Below, in pieces: positions 55,861 through 64,000 of a DNA stretch of 64,000 bases. The DNA is taken from the NCBI RefSeq assembly GCF_025822765.1, contig NZ_JACKUK010000023.1, forward strand, positions 790,289 through 854,288. Direction: 5' to 3'. Below the pieces are notes generated by a model that did not search any database, was not told the origin of the DNA, and saw only the letters and a program-made list of their open reading frames with translations. Each line of letters opens with the position of its first letter. The first letter of the stretch is position 1. Both the position numbers and the translations under genes were made by a program. This DNA is from Mycobacterium barrassiae (GTDB taxonomy: Bacteria; Actinomycetota; Actinomycetes; Mycobacteriales; Mycobacteriaceae).

Positions 55861-56501
55861 GCCGAGACCAACGAGGGATTTCCCACTCCGATGGTGATCC
55901 GCGGGGACGCGGCAGGGTCTAGCCACTTCAGCACCGCACGCATCTCTTCGCGACCGATCGCGACGCACCCCCACGTGGGACTGCCGTCGGTCACATGGAG
56001 AAAGATCCCGGACACACGTCCAGGGATGCGCTGCGGGTTCACCACGATGTTCACGGCGTAGTCGTAGACAGGGCCCGAGTCGAACAGGTTCTCCGCAATC
56101 GACGACGGACTGTCAGGTCCGCGCACGTGGGTGTTGTAGGTCGGCGATTGGGGATCCTCGTCCCACCAGTCCTGGTTAGTGGTTTGGAAATACGGCATTC
56201 TCGTACCGGGATTCGGCTGGCGGCCAAAGGCCTGATCGAACCCGAAGGTGCCGACGGGCGTCCGATGCACACCGTCGGCGGGAGCGCCGACACCGACCGC
56301 CCCCACTTTCGCAGGTATCGGCCCCAGGACCACCTTCCATTGCTGACCGAGGCGTTGATAGGCGGTGAGCGTTCCGGTCGTCGCGTTTGCAGCGGGTACA
56401 CCGACGACTATCCACTGGACAGTTGGGGCGGCCGCTGCGGGTGCTGCCAGCGGCACGGTCTGCAGTACCGCACAGACGAGTCCCAGCACACAACGCTTCA
56501 C
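55857..56501 (-). CDS. Secreted L,D-transpeptidase-like (YkuD-fold) protein
   Basis: 214 residues. Signal peptide about 1-25 (cleavage near AAA-AP). The C-terminal part has FLHVTDGSPTWGCVAIGREEM (about 168-188), the HxxxG-(S/T)-x-G-C arrangement of the YkuD catalytic site with nucleophile Cys and upstream His. The domain is smaller and lacks the Ig-like repeats of mycobacterial Ldt enzymes, so its activity on peptidoglycan is not certain. Convergent overlap of stops with the P450 gene. Confidence 0.83.
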   Translation of the reverse strand: MKRCVLGLVCAVLQTVPLAAPAAAAPTVQWIVVGVPAANATTGTLTAYQRLGQQWKVVLGPIPAKVGAVGVGAPADGVHRTPVGTFGFDQAFGRQPNPGTRMPYFQTTNQDWWDEDPQSPTYNTHVRGPDSPSSIAENLFDSGPVYDYAVNIVVNPQRIPGRVSGIFLHVTDGSPTWGCVAIGREEMRAVLKWLDPAASPRITIGVGNPSLVSA

Positions 56502-56583
56502 ACGCTGACATGTTTACTGGCGTACGTGTCATCGGCGGCAAGGTCGGATAACGATTCGACGGCAAGAAGCGGCGGAACTGCCG

Positions 56584-57780
56584 TTATCCGGCGATAACAC
56601 CGGCTTGCCGTAGTTCGCCTTCCTGATCGTCGCGGCCGAGCGAGCCGAGTACCTGCTTGGTGTGCTGCCCCAATGTCGGGGCGGGGCCGGCCAATCGAGC
56701 GGGTGTGCCATCGAAGATGGCCGGATGTCTCGGGATGCGGGTGCGGCCCACGACCGGATCATCGGACTCCTCGAACAGTTTCATCGCGACGGCATGCGGA
56801 TCGTCGGGCAGCTTCTCGGGAGGCACGATCATGGCGTAGGGCACATCCGCGGCTTCGAAGCGAACGGTAGCTTGCTCAACGGTCAAGCGTGCCGCGTCCG
56901 CATAGCAGCCCTCCATCACCTCAGCCATCAACGCGCGGTGCTGATTTCGGAGCTCGGCAGTCTGCAGGCGCGGATCGTCGGCGCCGGGTGCGTCGAGCGC
57001 ACGGCACATTCCAATGAAGTCCGAGTCCGAGATGGGAGTCACCACACCCCATCCGTCGATGAGGCGGAAGGGTTTGAAGCCGGAGGTGAAGCTCGACGGT
57101 TGCGAACCGTCGGCGTCGCGCAGCACCTCGTTGCCGGCGGCATCGGTCCACAGGAACGAGACGACCGCGTCAACCATCGAGACGTGCACATGCTGTCCAC
57201 CACGACCATTGGCACGTGCGAACAGGGCGGCGGTGACCGCCTGGCTGGCGTAGAGCGCGGTGACCTTGTCGGCGAGCACCTGCTGCAGGAATATCGGCTC
57301 CCCCACGTCCGGCACCGCCTGGCTCGACGCGACGCCACCGTAGGCCTGAATCACCGTGTCGTAGGCGCTGCGATCACGGTATGGCCCCACCTCGCCGAAT
57401 CCAGTCAGCGATACGTACACGACGTCGGGGTTCATTTCGGCGACGTCGTCGTATCCGACACCGAGCCGCTCGGCCACGCCGGGACGGAAGTTCTGGATGA
57501 CGATGTCTGCTCGTGCGGCGAGTTCGAGGGCGATCTCCCGGCCGGCGTCGGTACGGATATCCACGGCGATCGACTGCTTGCCGCGATTGCAGACCCTGAA
57601 CACTGCGCTCAACCCGTTCACACTCGGGCCGATCCACCGCATGATGTCGCCGATGTCGGGGCGCTCCACTTTCACGACGTCTGCACCTTGGTCGGCGAAC
57701 AGCGCGCCGATGTAGGGGCCCGTCAGCGCAATCGACAACTCCAGCACGCGAATTCCGCTCAGCGGTCCGGCGTGTTTCAT
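56584..57780 (-). CDS. Family III CoA transferase (CaiB/BaiF type)
   Basis: 398 residues. N-terminal LSGIRVLELSIALTGPYIG and ADQGADVVKVERPDIGD, then QNFRPGVAERLGVGYD. The catalytic Asp is probably in DRSAYDTVIQAYGG (about 148-161). Family III enzymes move CoA between carboxylic acids. It is followed on the same strand by... and preceded by two amidohydrolase genes with a 4-base gap, indicating one catabolic operon (60283 to 56584). Substrate unknown. Confidence 0.92.
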   Translation of the reverse strand: MKHAGPLSGIRVLELSIALTGPYIGALFADQGADVVKVERPDIGDIMRWIGPSVNGLSAVFRVCNRGKQSIAVDIRTDAGREIALELAARADIVIQNFRPGVAERLGVGYDDVAEMNPDVVYVSLTGFGEVGPYRDRSAYDTVIQAYGGVASSQAVPDVGEPIFLQQVLADKVTALYASQAVTAALFARANGRGGQHVHVSMVDAVVSFLWTDAAGNEVLRDADGSQPSSFTSGFKPFRLIDGWGVVTPISDSDFIGMCRALDAPGADDPRLQTAELRNQHRALMAEVMEGCYADAARLTVEQATVRFEAADVPYAMIVPPEKLPDDPHAVAMKLFEESDDPVVGRTRIPRHPAIFDGTPARLAGPAPTLGQHTKQVLGSLGRDDQEGELRQAGVIAG

Positions 57781-57784
57781 GCCA

Positions 57785-59053
57785 TCAGTTCTCCACCAGG
57801 TCGGCGAGCGGCTCCGCCTCCGTCAGCCAGTGGCGGCCGGCCTGGCGGGCGGCCTCCCATTTGGGGATGCTGACCGAATCGTCCTGGCCCAGATCCTTGG
57901 GCGTCGGGCCGATGCGTTGGACCAGCGGCGCGATGGCCTTGCGATCGAAGTTGTAGATCTCGGCCGCCGCCAGTCCCAAGGTCTGCCGGGTCTCGTCGAT
58001 CGGGATGTCCCAGAACGCGTGTCGGAGCCATTTGCGGGTGTTCGGCCATGTCCCTTCCGGATGGGGATAGTCGTTGCCCCACAGCATGTTCGGGACACCG
58101 ATCTCGTAGCGTCGCGCCAGCTCTCGGCGCTCGGTCGTGGTGGCACCGATGAAGCAGTTCCGGTCGAAGTACGCCGAGGGCGGCATCATCAGGTCACCCT
58201 CGAGCAACTTGCTCATCTTCTTCGCCGAGTGTTCACGCAGGAACCGGGTGTCCATCAGCCACAACAGGTCGTTCGCCCAGAATGCACCGCACTCGGTAGC
58301 ACCCCATCGTAGCTTCGGGAAGCGCTCGAAAACACCGGCCCACAAGGCGAACCACAACGGCCGAGCGCCCCACCACCGCACCTCGGTGGTGTAGATGCCC
58401 AGGTGCGGTCCGTACTCTGCGCTCGGCGCCGGGCCCACGTGGGTGTGCACCGGCATGTTCAGGTCTTGGCAAGCGGCCCAAACCTTGTCGTACCGACGAT
58501 CGTGGTAGGGCGGGTAGTCGCCCCAGAGGACCGGAATCAGGATCCCGCCCCGTAGACCGGCCTCGGCCGCGCGCGTGATCTCGGTGACCGCAGCATCGAC
58601 ATCCGCCAGGATCGGGATCACCGCAACGCCGGCCCGCCGCTCGGGACTGTGGCTGCACAGCTCGGCCAGCCAACGGTTGTGGGCGCGCGCCCCGGCCATG
58701 GCACGGCCCGGGTCCAGATCGCCCGACTGTCCCAGGCCGGCGCCGAACGGTGCCCCGGCGACTCCCGTTACCGCGTCGGCGTCGGGGAAGATGACCTCGC
58801 CGGCCACACCATCCCCATCGAGCTCCTTATCCCGTTGTGCGACATCCCATCCGCCGGCAATGCCTTCGCCGTGTTCGTCGAACCACTGCTCGGCGAATTC
58901 CTCGTCGATGAATCCGCCTGCCTGCGCGGCTGCGAACTTCTCGGCGAGGTAGGCCTCGAAGTCCTCCCGGTATTCGGGGTCGACGTATTCGCGGTACCGC
59001 TCGGTCGGAAGCTCGGCGTGGGTGTCCGCGGAGATGATGAGGTACGGATCCAT
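57785..59053 (-). CDS. Amidohydrolase family 2 (TIM barrel) protein, copy 2
   Basis: 422 residues. N-terminal YLIISADTHAELPTERYREY, metal-binding-type segments MPVHTHVGPAP (about 195) and RWGATECGAFW (about 255), and the late Asp in LWGNDYPHPEG (about 335). This is the amidohydrolase-2/ACMSD-like group of hydrolases and decarboxylases, abundant in mycobacterial aromatic and steroid catabolism. Paralogue of the upstream gene (15-base gap). Confidence 0.88.
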   Translation of the reverse strand: MDPYLIISADTHAELPTERYREYVDPEYREDFEAYLAEKFAAAQAGGFIDEEFAEQWFDEHGEGIAGGWDVAQRDKELDGDGVAGEVIFPDADAVTGVAGAPFGAGLGQSGDLDPGRAMAGARAHNRWLAELCSHSPERRAGVAVIPILADVDAAVTEITRAAEAGLRGGILIPVLWGDYPPYHDRRYDKVWAACQDLNMPVHTHVGPAPSAEYGPHLGIYTTEVRWWGARPLWFALWAGVFERFPKLRWGATECGAFWANDLLWLMDTRFLREHSAKKMSKLLEGDLMMPPSAYFDRNCFIGATTTERRELARRYEIGVPNMLWGNDYPHPEGTWPNTRKWLRHAFWDIPIDETRQTLGLAAAEIYNFDRKAIAPLVQRIGPTPKDLGQDDSVSIPKWEAARQAGRHWLTEAEPLADLVEN

Positions 59054-59068
59054 GGGCAGGTCCTTTCG

Positions 59069-60283
59069 CTACCAGGCTCGGATGGGGTCGGGCTCGAAGA
59101 CGGTGCTGCTTGCGCCTGCCGGTACGGCCTCCAGCGGCTCGGCGACCTCGTCGACCGTCGGACCGATCCGGTCGACCAGAGGCTTGAGCGCTACCAGGTC
59201 GAAGCCGTAGACGGCCGCCGCGTTTCCGCCGAGCATGGCGCCCACTTCCTCGGGCGGCACACCGGAGAAGGTGTGGCGCAACGCCTCTCGGGTGAAGGGG
59301 CCGGTGCCTTCGAGGTGCGGGTAGTCACTCCCCCACATGATGCGATCGACGCCGATGTTGTGACGCTCAGCGCACTCGACCGGCCGCATGAAGCTGGCAC
59401 CGACGTAGCATTGGCGAGCCCAGTACTCGCTCGGTTTGAGGCTCAACGAGCCTGCGGTGGGACCGGCGAAGCGGGCGATCGCCGAACCCTCGCGCGCATA
59501 CCGGGCAGCCGCGACATCGAGCGAATCAAGGGTGGCCGGAATCCACCCCGCGCCCTGCTCGGTGAACACCACGGTGAGATCCGGATGGCGATCCATTGCG
59601 CCACTGAAGATCAGGTGCCACAGCGCACGGTGGGCGAACCAGTGTGTCTCGTACACCCACACCGCGAACGAGCTGCCCCAGCCGTCGAGCGGGCTCGGTC
59701 CGGCGTTGCCGCCGTGATGGTTGACCACGACACCGGCCTCGGCGCACGCGGTCCACAGCGGTTCCCAGTGTTCGGCGTAGAGCTGTGGGATGGCGGCCCC
59801 GGGCGGGATCCCGGGCAGCAGAACACCACCCCGCAGACCGAGTTTGGCGATCTGCGCGATCTCGGCGACGGCTTCGCCGAGGTCCTGGAGCATCACCTGT
59901 CCGACCCCGGCGCGCCGCTCAGGTGACTGCGAGCAGAAGTCGGCGAGCCAGCGGTTGTGCGCCCGCAGTCCCGCCCAACGCAGCTCGAGTTCGCGGGCGG
60001 TCTCCGGTGGGGTCGCCGCCAGGCTCGACGAAGGGAAGAACGGAGGAATGGTGTTGGGGTAGATGACCTCCCCCGCAATGCCCTCCGTGTCCAAGTCGGC
60101 GTTGCGCCGGTCGCTGTCCCAGTTGCGTTCGGCTTCTTCGTGGGCGAGGTCGGCGAACGGGTTGACGTATGTCGCTGCCCAGCTGTCGAATTCGTCCCTG
60201 TAGGCGGGATCGAGATACTCGCGGTAGTCGAGCAGGTCGGCGCCGGCGTGACAGTCCGCCGAGATGACGGTGTAGCGCTCCAT
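59069..60283 (-). CDS. Amidohydrolase family 2 (TIM barrel) protein, copy 1
   Basis: 404 residues. N-terminal YTVISADCHAGADLLDYREY, metal-binding candidate NHHGGNAG (about 188), VVFTEQGAGW and a late Asp in MWGSDYPHLEG (about 318). Same fold and order of motifs as the next gene, so a tandem duplication that diverged in the active-site histidines. Its ATG shares the four bases CATG with the start codon of the divergent gene at 60282. Confidence 0.87.
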   Translation of the reverse strand: MERYTVISADCHAGADLLDYREYLDPAYRDEFDSWAATYVNPFADLAHEEAERNWDSDRRNADLDTEGIAGEVIYPNTIPPFFPSSSLAATPPETARELELRWAGLRAHNRWLADFCSQSPERRAGVGQVMLQDLGEAVAEIAQIAKLGLRGGVLLPGIPPGAAIPQLYAEHWEPLWTACAEAGVVVNHHGGNAGPSPLDGWGSSFAVWVYETHWFAHRALWHLIFSGAMDRHPDLTVVFTEQGAGWIPATLDSLDVAAARYAREGSAIARFAGPTAGSLSLKPSEYWARQCYVGASFMRPVECAERHNIGVDRIMWGSDYPHLEGTGPFTREALRHTFSGVPPEEVGAMLGGNAAAVYGFDLVALKPLVDRIGPTVDEVAEPLEAVPAGASSTVFEPDPIRAW

Positions 60284-60917
60284 GGGTTACACCCGGGTCG
60301 GCTCGGCGATGGTGGAGCTGTCCGCCGCCACCGGCGCGCACTGCGTCGCCTTCGCGGTGGACGAGGACTACTCCACCGTCGTTGATCAGGTCCGGAGTCG
60401 GCTGGGCGGCGGCCATCCGATGCCGATCGGAACCCAGTTCCCCCACCGCCCGCCCTATGGGGCATCGACGGTCGCGTGGGCCGGACCGGATGTCCGCGAA
60501 CGCTGGCTGGCCGCGCTGCCTGAGGATGTGCGCGACCGCTACCGCGAAGCGATTGCCAACGCCCGGCAGCGCGGTTATGCCGTCGGGCTTCATCTGCTGC
60601 CCGATCTACGCCTGCAGGAGTTGGCGTTGATCGTGCGCAGTGCTGAAGTGCGTTCGACGCGGCTCAGTCGGCTGGCCCAGGAGCTGACCGACGAGTTGAT
60701 CCACCAGGAGGAGTGGTTCCCGGTCAGCCTCGCCGCGGACGGCACGTACGAGCTGAGCCATATCGACTCACCGATCCTCGGTCTGGATTCGCGGATCGCG
60801 TTGATGCTCAGCCTGGTTCCCAGCGCCGAGCCGATGACTGGCGCGGAGGTCACCCGCATCGGGACGCAGCTTTCCGAGGCGACCCGTCGGCTGAGCGCGG
60901 CTCTATCAGAGGCGTGA
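60282..60917 (+). CDS. IclR-type effector-binding domain without DNA-binding domain
   Basis: 211 residues. Resembles the C-terminal ligand-binding half of IclR regulators (MVELSAATGAHCVAFAVDED, then LPEDVRDRYREAIANARQRGYAVG, a typical IclR linker). The N-terminal winged helix is missing: an in-frame TAG lies 7 bases before the ATG, and upstream DNA is the divergent amidohydrolase gene. It either acts as a ligand sensor or co-regulator, or is a remnant. A start at the ATG at 60309 is possible. Confidence 0.62.
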   Translation: MGYTRVGSAMVELSAATGAHCVAFAVDEDYSTVVDQVRSRLGGGHPMPIGTQFPHRPPYGASTVAWAGPDVRERWLAALPEDVRDRYREAIANARQRGYAVGLHLLPDLRLQELALIVRSAEVRSTRLSRLAQELTDELIHQEEWFPVSLAADGTYELSHIDSPILGLDSRIALMLSLVPSAEPMTGAEVTRIGTQLSEATRRLSAALSEA

Positions 60918-60980
60918 TTTGTTGTGCACCAACGTAATAGGTGGGTGCCGCTGCCCCAAATCGATCTTTGTGGTCGAGGC

Positions 60981-61790
60981 TCAGGATCGACTTGTCGATA
61001 CGCGTGCTGACGCTTGAAGGCGCGTGTTGCCCTCCAGCTCGAGGAACTTGCGGTGGTTCTCACCCAGTTGCGTTGCGGCCGCCACGGTCGCAGCAGTCAG
61101 AGCTAGCATCGCGATCGCCAAGAACCAGTTGACAACCACGGGCAGATCGGCGTTCAGTCCGACGTACAGCGGCCAAGAGGCGGAGGCGAACACCATCGGA
61201 AGAGCGACGGTGGAAATGGCGAACGCGGCCAGTACCCGCTTCCATCCGACAAGCCGGTCCGCGACTGCGAAGAGCAGGAATCCCCCCACGATTGGCACCG
61301 GTGCCATTTGCGGCGCTACCACGAGGAACTTCAGCGGCGGCGCCCCGTAATATCCCCAAGCCTCAAATGAGGTACCGAGGGATTCGACGACGACAACGGA
61401 GACGAAAGACCCGAACGCCAGCCAGTGGAGCTTGCTGCGCGGCAAGCCGTTTCGCATCGCTTGCGCAACGAGGTATGGCAGCAGGCCCACCCACGGCAGG
61501 TATCCGAGGACCAGGAACCACGGGATCTCGCGATCGAAGTAGGTATATGCCATGGGGTGGTTGTCGGCATAGACGATCTTGCCCAGGATGTCGTAGATCG
61601 GCTCGTTGAGCGCGCAAATCAGCGCCCCCACGCAGACGACGAGGGGCACCAAGTCTCGACGGCGCACTGACAGATAGACGGCGTACACCGCAGACGCCGC
61701 GACGATGACTCCGAAAGCCACCAGCACCAACGCCGGTGAGATTCGGGAATGCAGGTCCGGAGGTAGATCCGAGGCGAGAAGCCGATTCAT
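60981..61790 (-). CDS. Multi-pass membrane protein, paralogue of the next gene
   Basis: 269 residues with about seven TM helices. Shares with the protein at 61869-62714 the motif N/L-E-P-x-x-D-x-L-G-K in a membrane-proximal loop (CALNEPIYDILGKIVYA against SMGLEPTVDTLGKVWYA), and a late WPLYVGLNAD/WAVWLTLHSD segment. No transporter or enzyme signature is recognised. Confidence 0.75.
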   Translation of the reverse strand: MNRLLASDLPPDLHSRISPALVLVAFGVIVAASAVYAVYLSVRRRDLVPLVVCVGALICALNEPIYDILGKIVYADNHPMAYTYFDREIPWFLVLGYLPWVGLLPYLVAQAMRNGLPRSKLHWLAFGSFVSVVVVESLGTSFEAWGYYGAPPLKFLVVAPQMAPVPIVGGFLLFAVADRLVGWKRVLAAFAISTVALPMVFASASWPLYVGLNADLPVVVNWFLAIAMLALTAATVAAATQLGENHRKFLELEGNTRLQASARVSTSRS

Positions 61791-61868
61791 CGTGATCCGA
61801 TGCCAATCGTTTGTCGGGACTCGAGGGTTTATTGCCGACCCGAGCGCTGCTATGGCTGATACCCGCCG

Positions 61869-62714
61869 TCATTTCGATCGCGGCGAGACTCCAGATACGC
61901 TGGAAGAGAGTGTATTTGCGGAATATGTCGAGGACCCATCAGTCAGCTGCCGACGGTCCCGCAACTCCGAAGCTACGAAAGCGGTGAGCCCGAACGACAT
62001 TGCGATGGCATACAGACCTGCAAGGTTGGCCAACCAATGCGGGGCGTCAGAATGCAAGGTCAGCCAGACTGCCCAGGAGCACGCGGCATGCGTGGTGCCG
62101 AATGCCGTCGCCGGAACCACCAAGAAGCCCAGTCGTCGCCACCCGGTCAATCGCGGCTCCAACACAAGCACGAGCCAGACTCCGATCACTGCGGCGGCCG
62201 CGTTCACGAATGCCCACCACAAGGGAAAGCCCATCACCCTGAACGGCGAGAAGTCGTAGTAGAGGCCAACACCCAATACCGAGACACCGAGGTACTCGAC
62301 GATCAGGTCCACGACGAACACGCCGGCGAAAACCTTGTATATCGACAGTCCATTGCGCACGAGCCGAGACGCGATGTATACCGCGCCGCCCCAGAAGAGG
62401 GAGTAACCCATGAGCAAGAACGCCGGCTGCGGAACCCCCATGCCGACATAGACCACCCACGGATTGTCTTTGGCGTACCAGACCTTGCCCAGCGTGTCCA
62501 CGGTCGGTTCCAGACCCATGGAGATCACACCGCCCAGGAGCATCACCAACGGAAGTACGTCGCGTTGGCGAACAACGTAGACGAGGCACCAGATCACCGA
62601 CACGACGAATGCTGCACCCACCACCAAGGTGTAAGCCCAGGCCGAGCTGGCAGCCGTTACCCACTCTGGCCGCGGCCCCAAGCCTTCGAACAGCGTCAGC
62701 GTATAGACGTTCAT
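61869..62714 (-). CDS. Multi-pass membrane protein, first of a tandem pair
   Basis: 281 residues from the ATG at 62714, chosen because GAGGAG lies 4 bases upstream; an upstream start at 62762 would add 16 residues. About seven TM helices; shares the EPTVDTLGK-type loop with its downstream paralogue. The C-terminal 25 residues are Ser/Thr-rich. Function unknown; the two probably form one operon, with 78 bases between them. Confidence 0.75.
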   Translation of the reverse strand: MNVYTLTLFEGLGPRPEWVTAASSAWAYTLVVGAAFVVSVIWCLVYVVRQRDVLPLVMLLGGVISMGLEPTVDTLGKVWYAKDNPWVVYVGMGVPQPAFLLMGYSLFWGGAVYIASRLVRNGLSIYKVFAGVFVVDLIVEYLGVSVLGVGLYYDFSPFRVMGFPLWWAFVNAAAAVIGVWLVLVLEPRLTGWRRLGFLVVPATAFGTTHAACSWAVWLTLHSDAPHWLANLAGLYAIAMSFGLTAFVASELRDRRQLTDGSSTYSANTLSSSVSGVSPRSK

Positions 62715-62982
62715 TACGCTCCTCAACTCTCCCTGCGGTCGCGACGTCGCCGCTTCGGCCACGTGCCGACGAGGACAGTTACATCAGCATCTGGATACGC
62801 ATAGTACGAAGCAGACAACATCTAGGTAGCAGTATGCGGGATTCAGAGCCCATACGTAGTACGCATCATGCGCTTCACGTGCTTCCTAACCCTCCAGGCG
62901 CACTGCGGGCAGTCGTTGTGCTTTTCGGGGAGTGCTGGGGCGGGTATTTGTGTTCGTCACTGATTTGCGGACAGAAGGAATC

Positions 62983-63843
62983 ATGGTGAGCGAGACGACT
63001 CAGCGGGAGCTCGGCGACACTGATCGTCCGATCGAGGATGAACTCGAGGATGCTTTCGCTCGAATGATCGACGAGGGTACCCAGCGCCTTCACCGGACAT
63101 GGCGTGAAGTGCTTGCGACCGGTTTCTTCGGCGGTACCGAGGTCGCGATGGGGGTTCTTGCCTACCTGGCGATTCTGCACGCGACGCAGAACCCGCTGTT
63201 GGCAGGCTTAGCGTTTTCCATCGGCTTCCTCGCTCTCCTGCTGGGCCGCAGTGAGCTCTTCACCGAAGGCTTCCTGGTACCTGTCACCACAGTTGCCGCC
63301 AAACGCGCCAGCATGGGTCAGTTGCTGAAGCTGTGGACTGGCACCTTGATCGCGAACCTCGTCGGTGGCTGGGTGCTCATGTGGTTGATCATGACTGGGT
63401 TTCCGAAGTTGCGCGCGCAGGCCGTGGAGTCCGCAACGCATTACATCGCGGCACCGATCTCAGCGGAGACGATCGCACTGGCGCTGCTGGGCGGTATGGC
63501 GATCACCTTGATGACCCGCATGCAGCACGGCACCGACGCGATGATCGGCAAGATCGCCGCCGCAGTGGCCGGCGCCTTCGTGCTCGCGGGTCTGCAGATG
63601 TTCCACTCGATTCTCGACTCGCTGATCATTTTCGGCGCGCTGGCGACCGGTGATTCGCCCTTCGGCTACCTCAGCTGGCTCTCGTGGTTCGGCTACACCG
63701 CGTTGGGCAACGTGATCGGCGGGCTCGGCCTCGTGACACTTCTTCGGTTAGTGCGTAGCAAAGACCGCCTCCAGGAAGAGCGTGAGGAAGCCGACGAAAG
63801 CCCCACGGGCGGCGATGCTTCCAAGTCGGGCGTCATCAAATGA
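62983..63843 (+). CDS. Formate/nitrite transporter (FNT) family channel
   Basis: 286 residues from the ATG at 62983 (GAAGGA 3 bases upstream; an earlier in-frame start at 62932 is less likely). N-terminal cytoplasmic acidic segment (1-45), then about six TM helices, with FFGGTEVAMGVLAYL, LLLGRSELFTEGFLVP (the conserved F/L-T-E region of the FNT loop) and RMQHGTDAM. FNT channels carry formate, nitrite or other small monovalent anions. Promoter region 62715-62982 (268 bases) holds nothing else that I can identify. Next to the IS630 end at the window edge. Confidence 0.86.
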   Translation: MVSETTQRELGDTDRPIEDELEDAFARMIDEGTQRLHRTWREVLATGFFGGTEVAMGVLAYLAILHATQNPLLAGLAFSIGFLALLLGRSELFTEGFLVPVTTVAAKRASMGQLLKLWTGTLIANLVGGWVLMWLIMTGFPKLRAQAVESATHYIAAPISAETIALALLGGMAITLMTRMQHGTDAMIGKIAAAVAGAFVLAGLQMFHSILDSLIIFGALATGDSPFGYLSWLSWFGYTALGNVIGGLGLVTLLRLVRSKDRLQEEREEADESPTGGDASKSGVIK

Positions 63844-63876
63844 TGACGCCACCGGTAACCACCTAGCGCTCTATTC

Positions 63877-64000
63877 CTAGTGTCCTGAGTCGTTAATTCG
63901 GGTGCAGTAGTTGCCGATGCTGGCGAGGATTTGGTCGGCGGTCTTGGTCCAGACGTAGGGCTTGGGGTTTTCATTCCAGTGCTCGATCCAGGCGCGGATG
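63877..64000 (-). mobile_element. IS630-type transposase, C-terminal end only
   Basis: The minus strand reads through the window edge as IRAWIEHWNENPKPYVWTKT and ends ASIGNYCTRINDSGH, the typical C-terminus of IS630-family transposases (DDE, W-x-E-N-P-K-P-F/Y-V-W-T-K). The stop is at 63877. Only about 40 codons are present. The terminal inverted repeat is not identifiable here. Confidence 0.82.

Overview
The window is high-GC actinobacterial DNA. The gene content points to a mycobacterium, most likely an environmental, fast-growing (Mycolicibacterium-type) species: a complete mce transporter operon, wax ester/diacylglycerol acyltransferases, a DosS/DevS-type haem sensor kinase, Rv1738-, Rv2030c- and Rv3131-like dormancy proteins, F420- and mycothiol-type reductases and FadD enzymes. 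No rRNA, tRNA, CRISPR array or phage module is visible.

Layout. (1) 1-6632, minus strand: a signalling block of a CheR methyltransferase (cut by the window edge), a three-receiver hybrid histidine kinase and a REC-GAF-PAS-GGDEF-EAL cyclic-di-GMP protein. (2) 6833-8043, plus strand: an acyl-ACP thioesterase and a small secreted protein. (3) 8057-17791, minus strand: one mce operon (YrbE-A, YrbE-B, MceA-F, a Mce-associated protein and a secreted protein) joined by 4-base start/stop overlaps. (4) 18002-50891: a roughly 33 kb hypoxia/dormancy island. It starts with a DosS-like kinase that has no DosR partner in the window. It then carries SRPBCC proteins, a pair of ketoacyl synthase III-like genes, Rv2030c- and Rv1738-like genes, a hoxFUYHW NiFe hydrogenase operon, a FadD, a neutral-lipid synthesis operon (two WS/DGATs, a membrane protein, a frameshifted acyltransferase), two universal stress proteins, an OtsB-GH65 fusion with PfkB, PEP synthase, an F420-type reductase, an Acg-like nitroreductase, a 7Fe ferredoxin and several small proteins. 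(5) 50941-60917: catabolic and oxidoreductive genes (DsbA-like, BKACE, a fused P450-reductase, an L,D-transpeptidase-like protein, a CoA transferase, two amidohydrolases, a truncated IclR-type protein). (6) 60981-64000: two paralogous multi-pass membrane proteins, an FNT channel and the 3' end of an IS630-type transposase.

How the parts fit. Across region 4, nearly every leader holds one or two copies of GGGNC-N4-GNCCC, the core of the published DosR box. They sit repeatedly at about 58-73 and about 36-50 bases upstream of the chosen start codons, and where paired they are 21-23 bases apart. This shared geometry argues for one regulon for redox disposal (hydrogenase, ferredoxin, reductases), carbon storage and mobilisation (neutral lipids, trehalose/maltose-type sugars, PEP/pyruvate) and stress proteins. 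The least understood part is the promoter at 20546, which faces an SRPBCC gene on one side and an active-plus-degenerate KAS III pair on the other. It is a candidate for an undescribed hypoxia-linked acyl-condensing system.
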